A stretch of 64,000 bases of DNA, taken from the NCBI RefSeq assembly GCF_018863395.1, contig NZ_JAHKRR010000001.1, positions 558,001-622,000 of the forward strand, read 5' to 3'. A program made the position numbers and the translations under genes. Positions 17,019 to 24,517 of the stretch are shown here, in pieces. The stretch comes from Sinomicrobium weinanense. Its GTDB lineage: Bacteria; Bacteroidota; Bacteroidia; Flavobacteriales; Flavobacteriaceae. Position 1 is the stretch's first letter. The number at the start of each line of letters is the position of its first letter. The notes under the pieces were generated by a model. The model ran no database searches. It was not told where the DNA came from and saw only the letters and a list, made by a program, of their open reading frames with translations.

Positions 17019-18101
17019 TTAAAATATGATATTATCTGTAGCAATAGTATAGACCGAAAGGTATTGGTCATGTATGGCTAAAAGTCTGTTTCCGATGATC
17101 TTAAAATCCGAGATGCCTTTATTTTTATAATGAGGTAGGTAAAAACTATGTATATATTTCCCTTGAGTAAGGTCGTAGACATCAATTACTGTGTTTTGTT
17201 TAAACTGTTCTTCCTTTTCATTTTGTGATAACAACCCGGAGTTAATATATAGGTAAATCCCTGAAACGGAGCTAATTCGCTGTGTTACAGTGGGTTGAGA
17301 AGTCAAGGTAAAAGAGTTTTCGGATTTTATTTCTTCTGATTTTATCCGTGCAATGCTAATGGTATCTAAGGTATTATATTGATGTAATAGCTTAAGGTTT
17401 TTATCCATCACCATATATTGGTTACGATAGCGGTAGAGGTACACGATTTGTTGTAATTCTTTATTGTAATGGAGCATCCCATCTACAGAAAAGAAACCAT
17501 CCATTTGTTTTTCGAGGATATCATAATTAGGTTTAAAATAAGGCTCTTTGGCCGTTTCAAGGGCTAACTCGTAAGACTCCTGACTTTTGCTGTAGTAGCG
17601 CAGGGCAAAGGAGGTGGTATCTATAGGCACAGCGTCTGTATAGTAGGCACTGTCGGCCATAAAACGCCGGGCTTCCCATTTATTAACCTTGCCCCGTAAT
17701 ATGGCAGGGGCGATACCGTGCATCATATAAAAATAGGGTGGTTCCACTCGGGTACGGAATTTCCTAGGATGTACCACGCTATCCAGCCCGATGATCTTTA
17801 AACGGATATGCTGAGTGTCTTTCAGTGTCATGTCAGTCCGTAATAGATGGTGTATCGTGGTGTAGTTGCTTAAATATATTTTGTCTTTCGTAAGTCCGGA
17901 AATATAATAGGAATTCACCCCAAGGTCCAGGATCTTTTGCTGTGTTACCGTGTTTTCCGGAGCAAAATTCCTATTAAAACTGCCCCGGTATATTTTTTGG
18001 TTGGCAAGAGGCGATAAGGCATATAAGCCTACCAGTACCAAAAGCATCCCTAAGGAACATAGGCTTAAAAAGCTCAAGGATTTTTTATCGGTCTTTTTCA
18101 T
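17019..18101 (-). CDS. Membrane-anchored periplasmic protein of unknown function
   Basis: This encodes 360 residues. A basic N-terminus and one TM segment (about 10-31) anchor a large extracytoplasmic domain. That domain is rich in short beta strands with recurring patterns such as YYISGLTKDKIYLSNY, QQIVYLYRYRNQYMVMD and TVIDVYDLTQGKYIHSFYLP, which suggests a beta-propeller. No cysteine lies outside the N-terminal segment. I do not recognise a named family. It lies 44 bases after the MauE-like gene on the same strand and before the DUF6520-type peptide, so the three probably act together. The C-terminus ends in a strand without a sorting motif. Confidence 0.6.
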   Translation of the reverse strand: MKKTDKKSLSFLSLCSLGMLLVLVGLYALSPLANQKIYRGSFNRNFAPENTVTQQKILDLGVNSYYISGLTKDKIYLSNYTTIHHLLRTDMTLKDTQHIRLKIIGLDSVVHPRKFRTRVEPPYFYMMHGIAPAILRGKVNKWEARRFMADSAYYTDAVPIDTTSFALRYYSKSQESYELALETAKEPYFKPNYDILEKQMDGFFSVDGMLHYNKELQQIVYLYRYRNQYMVMDKNLKLLHQYNTLDTISIARIKSEEIKSENSFTLTSQPTVTQRISSVSGIYLYINSGLLSQNEKEEQFKQNTVIDVYDLTQGKYIHSFYLPHYKNKGISDFKIIGNRLLAIHDQYLSVYTIATDNIIF

Positions 18102-18145
18102 CTTTTTTAAGGTATGGGTTTGTTATAGCTAAGTGTCATTGAGCC

Positions 18146-18622
18146 TTAGGCTAGGGCATAAGCATGTGCGTTTTGTTGTTGCCTGTTGTACAGGAATATC
18201 CCGAACACGGCTAGTAGGGTAAAACCTATATTAAAGATAAAGTGCTCGGTCCAGCCCATGCTGTTGAGAATGCCTCCGCAGGAGCAGGGCACATATGGGC
18301 TAAAATTTTGTATAATAAATATGTAGCCGGTAAAAACGAACATCAGAGAAAAGGAAGCATATAGGCCTATAAGGCGCAAACGCGGTATAAAAAGGAATAT
18401 GGCTATAATAATTTCCAGGATAGGAACAGCCCAGGCCATAAGCCCGGAAAACTGCGTAATAAGCGGGGACTTGGACATCTGTACCTGGAATTGTTGCACG
18501 TCCATCAGTTTGCTGAAGGCCGCATACAAAAACAGGAATATAAACAAATAGCAAATGATCTCTACAATAACATTCCTGTGCTTTAGAAAAAACTGCGAAA
18601 TAGCTAAGGCGGTACGTTTCAT
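18146..18622 (-). CDS. MauE/DoxX-family redox-associated membrane protein
   Basis: This encodes 158 residues with four TM segments (about 20-38, 62-80, 86-105, 128-146). A PCSCGG motif (Cys113, Cys115) in the loop before the last helix is typical of MauE-like proteins. MauE helps form disulfides in methylamine dehydrogenase. Related proteins in Bacteroidota are thought to handle thiol redox at the membrane. There are no mau structural genes here. The likely client in this run is the four-Cys DUF6520-type peptide. A hairpin and three 22-bp direct repeats lie upstream of it, after an AraC-type gene on the same strand. Confidence 0.85.
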   Translation of the reverse strand: MKRTALAISQFFLKHRNVIVEIICYLFIFLFLYAAFSKLMDVQQFQVQMSKSPLITQFSGLMAWAVPILEIIIAIFLFIPRLRLIGLYASFSLMFVFTGYIFIIQNFSPYVPCSCGGILNSMGWTEHFIFNIGFTLLAVFGIFLYNRQQQNAHAYALA

Positions 18623-18670
18623 AATCGGGGTAGATTAAGATTGTTTTACTTTTTTAGTTTTTGAGTCCTG

Positions 18671-18721
18671 GAGTTTGTGAGTTGTTTTGTCACTACTCTT
18701 CAACTAACAACTCCAAAACTC
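18671..18721. promoter_or_regulatory. Imperfect hairpin upstream of the MauE-like gene
   Basis: Arms 18671-18686 and 18706-18721 pair at 13 of 16 positions, including the perfect GAGTTGTT/AACAACTC core. They end about 50 bases ahead of the MauE start on the minus strand. The element may be an attenuator or a repeat remnant. Confidence 0.35.
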
Positions 18722-18890
18722 AATATATAAAAGGTTGGTTAGTTTCACTTTTCGGTTTGGCTTTTGAAGCCGGGGAGGCGGAGTTTATTAAGGACTGTAA
18801 CTCACCACATCACTCCGTGCCCCGGACTTCCCCAAAAACTTTATAGTTCTGCATCATGAACTTATTGTTCCCACTGCTCCCGGAGCTTTT

Positions 18891-18931
18891 CGACACTTCG
18901 ACTGTGCTCAGTGCAGGTGAACTTTGATAAT
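18891..18931. repeat. CTTCGAC..GCTCAG dispersed repeat
   Basis: CGACACTTCGACTGTGCTCA and GTGCAGG match the element at 62113-62160. It is non-coding. Confidence 0.55.
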
Positions 18932-18962
18932 GTAAAGTTCTGGATTATAAAACAATAAGAGA

Positions 18963-19027
18963 CTGACCAATCGGAAGTTTTTTACTGACCGATCCGAAGT
19001 TTTTTACTGGCCAATTGTAAATTTTAG
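18963..19027. promoter_or_regulatory. Three 22-bp direct repeats, candidate regulator-binding array
   Basis: Units begin at 18963, 18985 and 19007. The first two share CTGACC.ATC.GAAGTTTTTTA with two differences, and the third is diverged (CTGGCCAATTGTAAATTTTA). A period of 22 bases places the boxes on one helix face, as in AraC-family operator arrays. The array lies between the AraC-type gene and the MauE run it may control. Confidence 0.45.
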
Positions 19028-19077
19028 TGCAGAAATCATTCTTTTGATATTAGGTATACACTTCTCTGTTCTAAAGG

Positions 19078-20016
19078 CTATTCGGATTCTACTTCTTTAT
19101 TTTCCGGGACATTTTTTTTCCTTAGTTCACCAGGTGTACATCCGTATTTACTTTTAAAAGCCCGGTAGAAACCGGATTCGGAAATAAAACCCAGCTTTTC
19201 TGCGACCTCCAGATTGGACATACTGGTATGGCATAGATATTCACAGGCTTTTTCCATTCTTTTGTCCTGGTAGAACTCGTATGTGGTTTTTCCGAAAAGG
19301 CGCTTAAATTCTATCTTTAATTTTTGCTGGTTGATCCCCAGTGTTTTCGATAGTTCTTCGGCAGTAGGCAAAGGTTTGTCAAAGTGACATTCCATATATT
19401 CCGCCAATTCCCGGATCCGCTTTTCATCATCGGCCTGCTTTTTGTCCACGATATGGCGCTCAACGGCCTGCATTTCCCGGGTAAGTTTTCTGTCCGGGGA
19501 ATCTTCAATTACGGAATACGCTTTGGAAGTAACATAGACCAACCCGTTTACCGGGGAGCGGAAAAAGCAGGATATTGTTTGGATCTCATCAAAACAATTC
19601 AGGTCGAAACACATAGTGTTGAACAGGGGAGATTTGCGCTGTAACAATTGAGCTTGTATAGCATCCCAAAAGACACGGGAATGAGTGCTTAGCAATTGAA
19701 CAAATGGTTTTCCCGGTAATTCATGGGGCTCCCTGTTAAAGAAATGGCTTGCCGTCCTATTGGTTTTTCGGATACAAAAATCATCGTCCAGTACAAACGC
19801 CATAGTGAGGTAAGAATCCTCGGGCAGATCGGTAAAATCGAGGTATGGAGGGTCTTGTTCCATAAGTACCGCCATGAGGTTGATTGTCCTGGCAAAGTCA
19901 TCGCACACACTGTCAATACCGGATATTTTGAGGCGATAAGAGAAATTGCCCAAAGACATTTCTTTCAGCATATAAAAGAAATCGTACCATTTTTCATCAT
20001 TTAAATTCGGTTTCAT
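19078..20016 (-). CDS. PAS-like domain plus AraC-type HTH regulator (copy 1)
   Basis: This encodes 312 residues. The N-terminal section has the GNFSYRL motif and a HAMP-like helical start. A PAS-like domain at about 65-175 follows (FVLDDDFCIRKTNRTASHFFN, PGKPFVQLL). The C-terminal AraC double helix-turn-helix spans about 205-300, with PTAEELSKTLGINQQKLKIEFKRLFG and GFISESGFYRAFKSKYGCTPGELRK. There is no TM segment, so it is cytoplasmic and probably senses a small ligand or redox state. It is upstream of the MauE/DUF6520 run on the same strand and is the obvious candidate to control it. It is paralogous to the regulator at 20650-21606. Confidence 0.88.
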   Translation of the reverse strand: MKPNLNDEKWYDFFYMLKEMSLGNFSYRLKISGIDSVCDDFARTINLMAVLMEQDPPYLDFTDLPEDSYLTMAFVLDDDFCIRKTNRTASHFFNREPHELPGKPFVQLLSTHSRVFWDAIQAQLLQRKSPLFNTMCFDLNCFDEIQTISCFFRSPVNGLVYVTSKAYSVIEDSPDRKLTREMQAVERHIVDKKQADDEKRIRELAEYMECHFDKPLPTAEELSKTLGINQQKLKIEFKRLFGKTTYEFYQDKRMEKACEYLCHTSMSNLEVAEKLGFISESGFYRAFKSKYGCTPGELRKKNVPENKEVESE

Positions 20017-20122
20017 GATATTGGGGTTTTATAGGGTTGTTAGCAATATGAAAGCGTATTTAAGTGTTTGTATTTTAGTTTTGGGAATCTTCCGGATCCG
20101 GGTATATTTCAGTAAAAAAAGA

Positions 20123-20240
20123 AGCCGTGAGCGCCGGAGATTATAATCTGTGCTATGGAGATCTCCGGCGGGGTAGTTTTTCAACTGTCGCCCGGGAACC
20201 GGTTCCGGTTACCGGGCGCAGCCGAGGTATGCTCACGGCT
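20123..20240 (+). ncRNA. Candidate structured element: three-way junction of nested inverted repeats
   Basis: A perfect 10-bp outer stem (20123-20132 with 20231-20240) encloses a perfect 9-bp hairpin (20133-20141 with 20161-20169, 19-base loop). It also encloses a GC-rich hairpin (20189-20195 with 20212-20218, extended by 20197-20202 with 20205-20210). The two inner hairpins and closing stem form a three-way junction. It lies between the two divergent AraC-type genes and matches no riboswitch or ribozyme I know. It could be an RNA, a mobile palindromic element or a protein-binding site. Strand is unproven. Confidence 0.45.
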
Positions 20241-20421
20241 ACTCACACGGGCAAGGGAGAGAAATTATTGTTTTTTGTATATGCCCTGCCTGGAACAAGG
20301 GTGCTTTATAGTCTAAGTGGCGTTTTGGGTTATTGTCATTTTCATTTTGCGCATTTCACACAAATAGCGATCGATTTTCGTGATGTAAATTTAAGGACTG
20401 AAACTTGACTATGGTGAAATG

Positions 20422-20445
20422 AACTTGTCTGAGAGGGATTATCTT
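20422..20445 (+). promoter_or_regulatory. 24-bp motif, copy 1
   Basis: Core ACTTGTCTGAGAGGGATTAT. It differs by one or two bases from copies at 20520-20543 and 21955-21978. It is about 205 bases upstream of the second AraC-type gene. Confidence 0.5.
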
Positions 20446-20519
20446 TATAGAATCTATTGATTTAAATTGAATTCGAATAGTTAAAAACTATTATGTTGTG
20501 ATATAAATATAAAACCCAA

Positions 20520-20543
20520 AACTTACCTGAGCGGGATTATTTT
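20520..20543 (+). promoter_or_regulatory. 24-bp motif, copy 2
   Basis: Core ACTTACCTGAGCGGGATTAT, 98 bases after copy 1 in the same orientation and 107 bases before the AraC-type start. It is a likely autoregulatory operator or a transcribed element. Confidence 0.5.
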
Positions 20544-20649
20544 ACGTTTTTATCGAAAAATAACGATCTATTATGCGGTTATTACGATTATCATGGTTAT
20601 TTTAGAGATGCAGAGTTAAGCCCAATAACTTTTAAATCTACCTCGGACC

Positions 20650-21606
20650 ATGGATAAAGACCACAACAAAAAAAGAATAGAAAGTCTGAAACAGATGTTT
20701 CTGGAGGTTGCCGATGGAAATTTCTCCTACCGCATTGACAGGTCAGGCCATATTGATGATCTTGAGGCTTTGGTAGGATCGGCAAATATGATGGGTGAAG
20801 CGTTAAAAGGATCTTTACACCTCAGGCCTTATGTAAATTATGGAGAGTCTTACAGGCATGTCGCTGAAATGAGCTTTATTCTCGACAGTAATTTTCACAT
20901 TCGCAGTTTAACCCCCCAGGTCTTTGACGTGCTCCTGTACAAGGAAAAAGAGATGCTGAGCAAACCTCTGAACGATTTTCTTATGGAAGAATCCAAACCT
21001 GTATGGCAGGATTTCCTTACCCTTATATCCGGTAGTGAAATATTTGACCACACCCTGGAATTGTCTTTTAAAGCCAGGCAGTTCTTTATTGTCCCGGCCA
21101 CCTGTTTGATCACCAAACTCAACAAACCTTTTGAGCAGGGCTCTATGGTAGTTACAACCATAAACACCTTTTTGCAAAGCGAAGAAATGGAAGATGAACG
21201 GGATTGGGAAATAAACAAGAAAAAAGATAAACACCCCCGGGACCATACACTTTCTATTGCCCTTAGCGATGCGGACCTCGAAAAAATAGGAAAAGTACAG
21301 CAATATATTGCCGATCACTTAAAAGAGTCCCGTCTTTCTACAAAAGAACTGGCCCATGCCATCGGTACAAATGAATTTAAGCTGAAGTATGGTTTTAAAC
21401 AACTTTACGGGACTACCATATTCCGGTATGTACAGAACGAACGGTTAAGTACGGCAAAACTCCTGGTCCAAAATTCTGAACTGGCGCTGAAAAAGATTGC
21501 CATGACAACAGGTTTCAGATCAGCGGCTCACTTTTCCCGGGTATTCAAGGAAAAATACGGGCACTCCCCCAGGGAATTCCGCAAACTATTCCGGAAAAAT
21601 GAATAA
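20650..21606 (+). CDS. PAS-like domain plus AraC-type HTH regulator (copy 2)
   Basis: This encodes 318 residues from ATG 20650. It has the same plan as the divergent gene at 19078-20016: a GNFSYRI motif near residue 25, a PAS-like domain at about 70-175 (FILDSNFHIRSLTPQVFDVLLYKEKEMLSKPLNDFL) and a C-terminal AraC HTH at about 215-315 (LSTKELAHAIGTNEFKLKYGFKQLYG, IAMTTGFRSAAHFSRVFKEKYGHSPREFRK). The two regulators are clear paralogs but far from identical. Two copies of a 24-bp motif precede it and a third lies downstream at 21955. The gene just after it is a small FecR-N-terminus-like ORF on the other strand, so its target is not evident. Confidence 0.88.
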   Translation: MDKDHNKKRIESLKQMFLEVADGNFSYRIDRSGHIDDLEALVGSANMMGEALKGSLHLRPYVNYGESYRHVAEMSFILDSNFHIRSLTPQVFDVLLYKEKEMLSKPLNDFLMEESKPVWQDFLTLISGSEIFDHTLELSFKARQFFIVPATCLITKLNKPFEQGSMVVTTINTFLQSEEMEDERDWEINKKKDKHPRDHTLSIALSDADLEKIGKVQQYIADHLKESRLSTKELAHAIGTNEFKLKYGFKQLYGTTIFRYVQNERLSTAKLLVQNSELALKKIAMTTGFRSAAHFSRVFKEKYGHSPREFRKLFRKNE

Positions 21607-21629
21607 ACTTCAGACAGTTCCTCAATAAA

Positions 21630-21833
21630 TCACCCTTGAAGTTTTAATATAAAACGCTCCCATGACATTTCTACATCTTTGAGTGTAAACCCATAATTTC
21701 GGATATCTTCTTCCGCATCGTGGAAATATGCTTTGTCCTCCGGGGATGCCGAAGCATACCAGCGGTTAAAACTTATTTTTTCCTCAGTGGTGAGAATGTG
21801 GTGTAGGGCTTTATACAAAAGTAAATAGTCCAT
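21630..21833 (-). CDS. Stand-alone FecR N-terminal-like domain (mini anti-sigma)
   Basis: This encodes 67 residues from an ATG. The pattern YKALHHILTTEEKISFNRWY, then YFHDAEEDIRNYG and a WERFILKL end, parallels the first 60 residues of the FecR proteins in this window (for example EGFLTEKEKEEFDHWY). In full FecR proteins this segment grips the sigma factor. Here there is no TM helix and no periplasmic part. It may be a soluble anti-sigma or sigma-decoy peptide, or the relic of a deleted FecR. It is convergent with the second AraC-type gene. A copy of the 24-bp motif lies about 120 bases upstream of its start. Confidence 0.5.
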   Translation of the reverse strand: MDYLLLYKALHHILTTEEKISFNRWYASASPEDKAYFHDAEEDIRNYGFTLKDVEMSWERFILKLQG

Positions 21834-21954
21834 ACAGTTTAGTTATCATTGAGCAAGATGTTCTTCTTTAAGAGTTAACTTTCCATCGGTGAAAAGGTAT
21901 AGGATCCGTTAGAGCCAATTAATTTAATCTATTTTATTCCTTAAGGTTCACCAA

Positions 21955-21978
21955 AACTTGTCTGAGCGGGATTATTTC
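21955..21978 (+). promoter_or_regulatory. 24-bp motif, copy 3
   Basis: Core ACTTGTCTGAGCGGGATTAT. It lies in the gap between the mini-FecR start and the TDT-family transporter gene. It keeps the same plus-strand orientation as copies 1 and 2, which would place it downstream-facing for the transporter gene. Confidence 0.5.
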
Positions 21979-22203
21979 TTATCTCTAAGGGATTTTTTAT
22001 CAACATTAACCTGGTTTAAGCCCGATCTTTGAATTAACAGGCCCTAATTTTTTCTCATAGCTTCCAAGTTAGGGAAGAAGATTGTGGTTTCCTTACGGAA
22101 ATCCGTAAAGGCCTGGTATTCGTTTGTTGTATAGCGATAAGGCCGAACGGGGTGGGAGGCAGGCTGTTCGTTTTATATAGTTTCCGGGTGCGCAGGCGGG
22201 GTT

Positions 22204-22234
22204 TTACGGTATATGCGGAAAAATCGTACATTTG
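22204..22234 (+). promoter_or_regulatory. Flavobacterial-type promoter of the TDT transporter
   Basis: The -7 box TACATTTG at 22227-22234 fits TAnnTTTG exactly. A TTA at 22204-22206, 20 bases upstream, is one base off the -33 TTG. The box overlaps the alternative TTG start at 22232, which favours ATG 22259 as the real start. Confidence 0.5.
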
Positions 22235-22258
22235 TTAGACCACCGAAAACTTTTGAGA

Positions 22259-23320
22259 ATGAACCTGCTACGTTCCCGGATCCAAACACTTCTGCCTGCA
22301 TATTTTGCATTGGTCATGGCTACGGGGATCATTTCCATAGCCGCTTTACTGGATGGGCTGACTGCTTTTGCACATACCCTGTTTTACGTGAACATGGTAT
22401 TTCTGGCCTGTCTTGTTTTTTTATTCGTTTACCGGCTCGTTTTTTTCAGGGATCGGGTGCTGGAAGACCTGAGGAGTTACCAGAGAGGGCCGGGGTTCTT
22501 TACCATTGTGGCCGCTCTTTGTATTATGGGTAACCAGGTGGTTTTATTCCGGAAATCGGTGGCCGTGGCGGAGGTGATCCTCCTGGTGGCCGCGATCTCA
22601 TGGCTGGTAATCGTTTATAGTTTCTTTTACAGTATCACCGTTACCGAAGACAAGAAGTCCCTGAAAGACGGTATCAACGGCACCTGGCTGGTTATTATTG
22701 TGGCCATACAGGCGTTGTCGGTACTGATCTCCTTTGTTTCGGGAGATTTTGGAAAACAGGCCTATGTTTACCTCTTCGTGGCCCTGTGCCTGTTTTTACT
22801 GGGGTGTATTTTTTATCTCTATATTATGTCGCTCATTATTTACCGTATTTCCTTTTTTTCCCTGAATGCTACGGAACTGGGGGCGCCTTACTGGATAAAT
22901 ATGGGGGCTACGGCCATTTCCACACTGGCTGGCTCCATGCTGATCCTGCATACCGGGGAGTTTAACTTTATAGCGGAAATACTGCCTTTTCTCAAGGGGT
23001 TTACGCTGTTCTTCTGGGCCGCCGGTACCTGGTGGATCCCCCTGCTTATTATCCTGGGGATCTGGCGGCATATGATCAAGAAAGTCCCGGTGCCCCTTTC
23101 GGCCCGGGGTTATGACCCTACTTACTGGGCCATGGTCTTTCCGCTGGGGATGTATACCGTATGTACCTTCAGGCTGAGTGAGGCCCTGGAGATCCCTTTT
23201 TTAAAGGTGATCCCCGAATATTTTATATATGTGGCCATATTTGCCTGGACTGCGGTCATGGTTGGGTTTATAAGGCACCTGGCTTTATTGTTTAAAAGAA
23301 AAAACAATGGAACAAGCTGA
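22259..23320 (+). CDS. TDT (TehA/SLAC1/Mae1) family membrane transporter
   Basis: This encodes 353 residues from ATG 22259, with about ten TM helices. The opening [17 protein letters not shown] is the hallmark of the tellurite-resistance/dicarboxylate transporter family, whose members move anions (malate, sulfite, chloride and, in plant SLAC1, nitrate). The gene is preceded by its own promoter-like box. It runs in the same direction as the molybdoenzyme cluster, 120 bases ahead of the cytochrome-b gene. The context allows a role as a nitrate, nitrite or other anion channel for that enzyme. The substrate cannot be read from the sequence. Confidence 0.85.
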   Translation: MNLLRSRIQTLLPAYFALVMATGIISIAALLDGLTAFAHTLFYVNMVFLACLVFLFVYRLVFFRDRVLEDLRSYQRGPGFFTIVAALCIMGNQVVLFRKSVAVAEVILLVAAISWLVIVYSFFYSITVTEDKKSLKDGINGTWLVIIVAIQALSVLISFVSGDFGKQAYVYLFVALCLFLLGCIFYLYIMSLIIYRISFFSLNATELGAPYWINMGATAISTLAGSMLILHTGEFNFIAEILPFLKGFTLFFWAAGTWWIPLLIILGIWRHMIKKVPVPLSARGYDPTYWAMVFPLGMYTVCTFRLSEALEIPFLKVIPEYFIYVAIFAWTAVMVGFIRHLALLFKRKNNGTS

Positions 23321-23440
23321 AACATCGAAGTTTAGAATGGCTTTAAATTATATTTTCACAGCCCTGTCCTTTAGGTATAATGCCTTAAAATCCCTACATT
23401 TAACTGTCCCAGCCATTATTTCTTCTAAAGCCCCGTGATC

Positions 23441-24496
23441 ATGAACCGGCTCTTTCGAACTTTAAACAAAACAGCACTTGTCAAAGCGGCCATAGCAGCA
23501 GTACTGGTTGTGATAATGGTGCTTATCGGCTCCCGTAACCTGCAGTATTTTGACCCGGCCCTGATCGCCTATCTTATCGGTACCGTATTTGCCGTTTTCG
23601 GTATTGCCTACCGCTATTCGGTCTGGATACAACGGCCACCGACCAGGCTTTACTGGAGGCGGAGTATGCAGTTTCTTTTTAGCCGGCATTTTATACCCTA
23701 TTTTCTGCGTTCCATACGGCTTTTTTTCCGGAATATCATGTTCCAGAGATTTCTGGCATACCGGGGCAGGACCCGGTGGATCGGACATTTTCTCCTGGCT
23801 ACGGGGTGTGTACTGGCCTTTGCCATTACCATTCCCCTGACGTTTGGCTGGATACATTTTATCCTGAAACCGGGAGACGATATCACCTATTACACCTATG
23901 TATTCGGATTTGAAGCAGGTTCTTTTGCCCTGGGGTCAACCCTGGCCTTTATTGCTTTTCACGGGTTGGTATGGTGTTCCGTACTGGTCACCGCCGGGGT
24001 GGTGATCATGATGAAAAGGAGGCTTACCAATGGCGGGCTTATCGCCACACAGGGTTTTGAGAACGACTGGTTGCCGCTTATCCTCCTTATGGCCATATCC
24101 CTCACCGGGCTGGGCATCTCGTACGATTATACCTTCCTGGGAGGCAAGACCTACCAGTTCATGGCCGTAACGCATGCCATCACGGTGATACTGTTCCTGG
24201 TATGGCTGCCGTTCGGCAAGTTCTTCCATATTTTCCAAAGGCTGGCCCAGTTGGGGGCTAACCTGTATAAAAAGGAGGGAAGCAGAAGGGGAATGGCTGT
24301 ATGCCCCCACACCAAAAAAGCATTTGCTTCGCAAACCCATGTCGATGACCTTAAAAAAATAACCCGGGAACTGGACTTTGATTTCAGTAAGGAAGACGGT
24401 ACCAGCCACCTGGACCTGAGCCCTGAAGGAAAACGATCGGCCCTGGCCAGGGCCCATTTCAGGGCCAGGCAGGAATCAGGACATTTCTTCGGTTAA
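23441..24496 (+). CDS. NarI-like cytochrome b membrane subunit
   Basis: This encodes 351 residues from ATG 23441, with GTG 23435 as an alternative start. Six or so TM segments lie at about 14-30, 40-58, 115-138, 165-190, 210-226 and 240-260. Membrane-side histidines include His116, His139, His174, His245 and His263. The last two are 18 residues apart, as are the distal heme ligands of NarI. The C-terminal tail of about 90 residues is soluble and charged. I read it as a quinol-oxidising diheme cytochrome b feeding the molybdoenzyme encoded 21 bases downstream. Automatic annotation might call it a transporter, but its size and His pattern argue against that. Confidence 0.65.
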   Translation: MNRLFRTLNKTALVKAAIAAVLVVIMVLIGSRNLQYFDPALIAYLIGTVFAVFGIAYRYSVWIQRPPTRLYWRRSMQFLFSRHFIPYFLRSIRLFFRNIMFQRFLAYRGRTRWIGHFLLATGCVLAFAITIPLTFGWIHFILKPGDDITYYTYVFGFEAGSFALGSTLAFIAFHGLVWCSVLVTAGVVIMMKRRLTNGGLIATQGFENDWLPLILLMAISLTGLGISYDYTFLGGKTYQFMAVTHAITVILFLVWLPFGKFFHIFQRLAQLGANLYKKEGSRRGMAVCPHTKKAFASQTHVDDLKKITRELDFDFSKEDGTSHLDLSPEGKRSALARAHFRARQESGHFFG

Positions 24497-24517
24497 GAAT
24501 ATCTAAAAAAAAGACCC

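Noticed and set aside
20123-20240. tRNA, TPP or cobalamin riboswitch, or hammerhead-type ribozyme
   Set aside because: The conserved core bases of these classes are absent. Only the stem layout is visible.
20127-20408. 93-codon ORF across the three-way-junction element
   Set aside because: It is made of the arms of inverted repeats, with no protein-like pattern.
23441-24496. Nitrate/nitrite MFS transporter
   Set aside because: It has too few TM helices and no MFS loop motifs, but heme-type His spacing (His245/His263).
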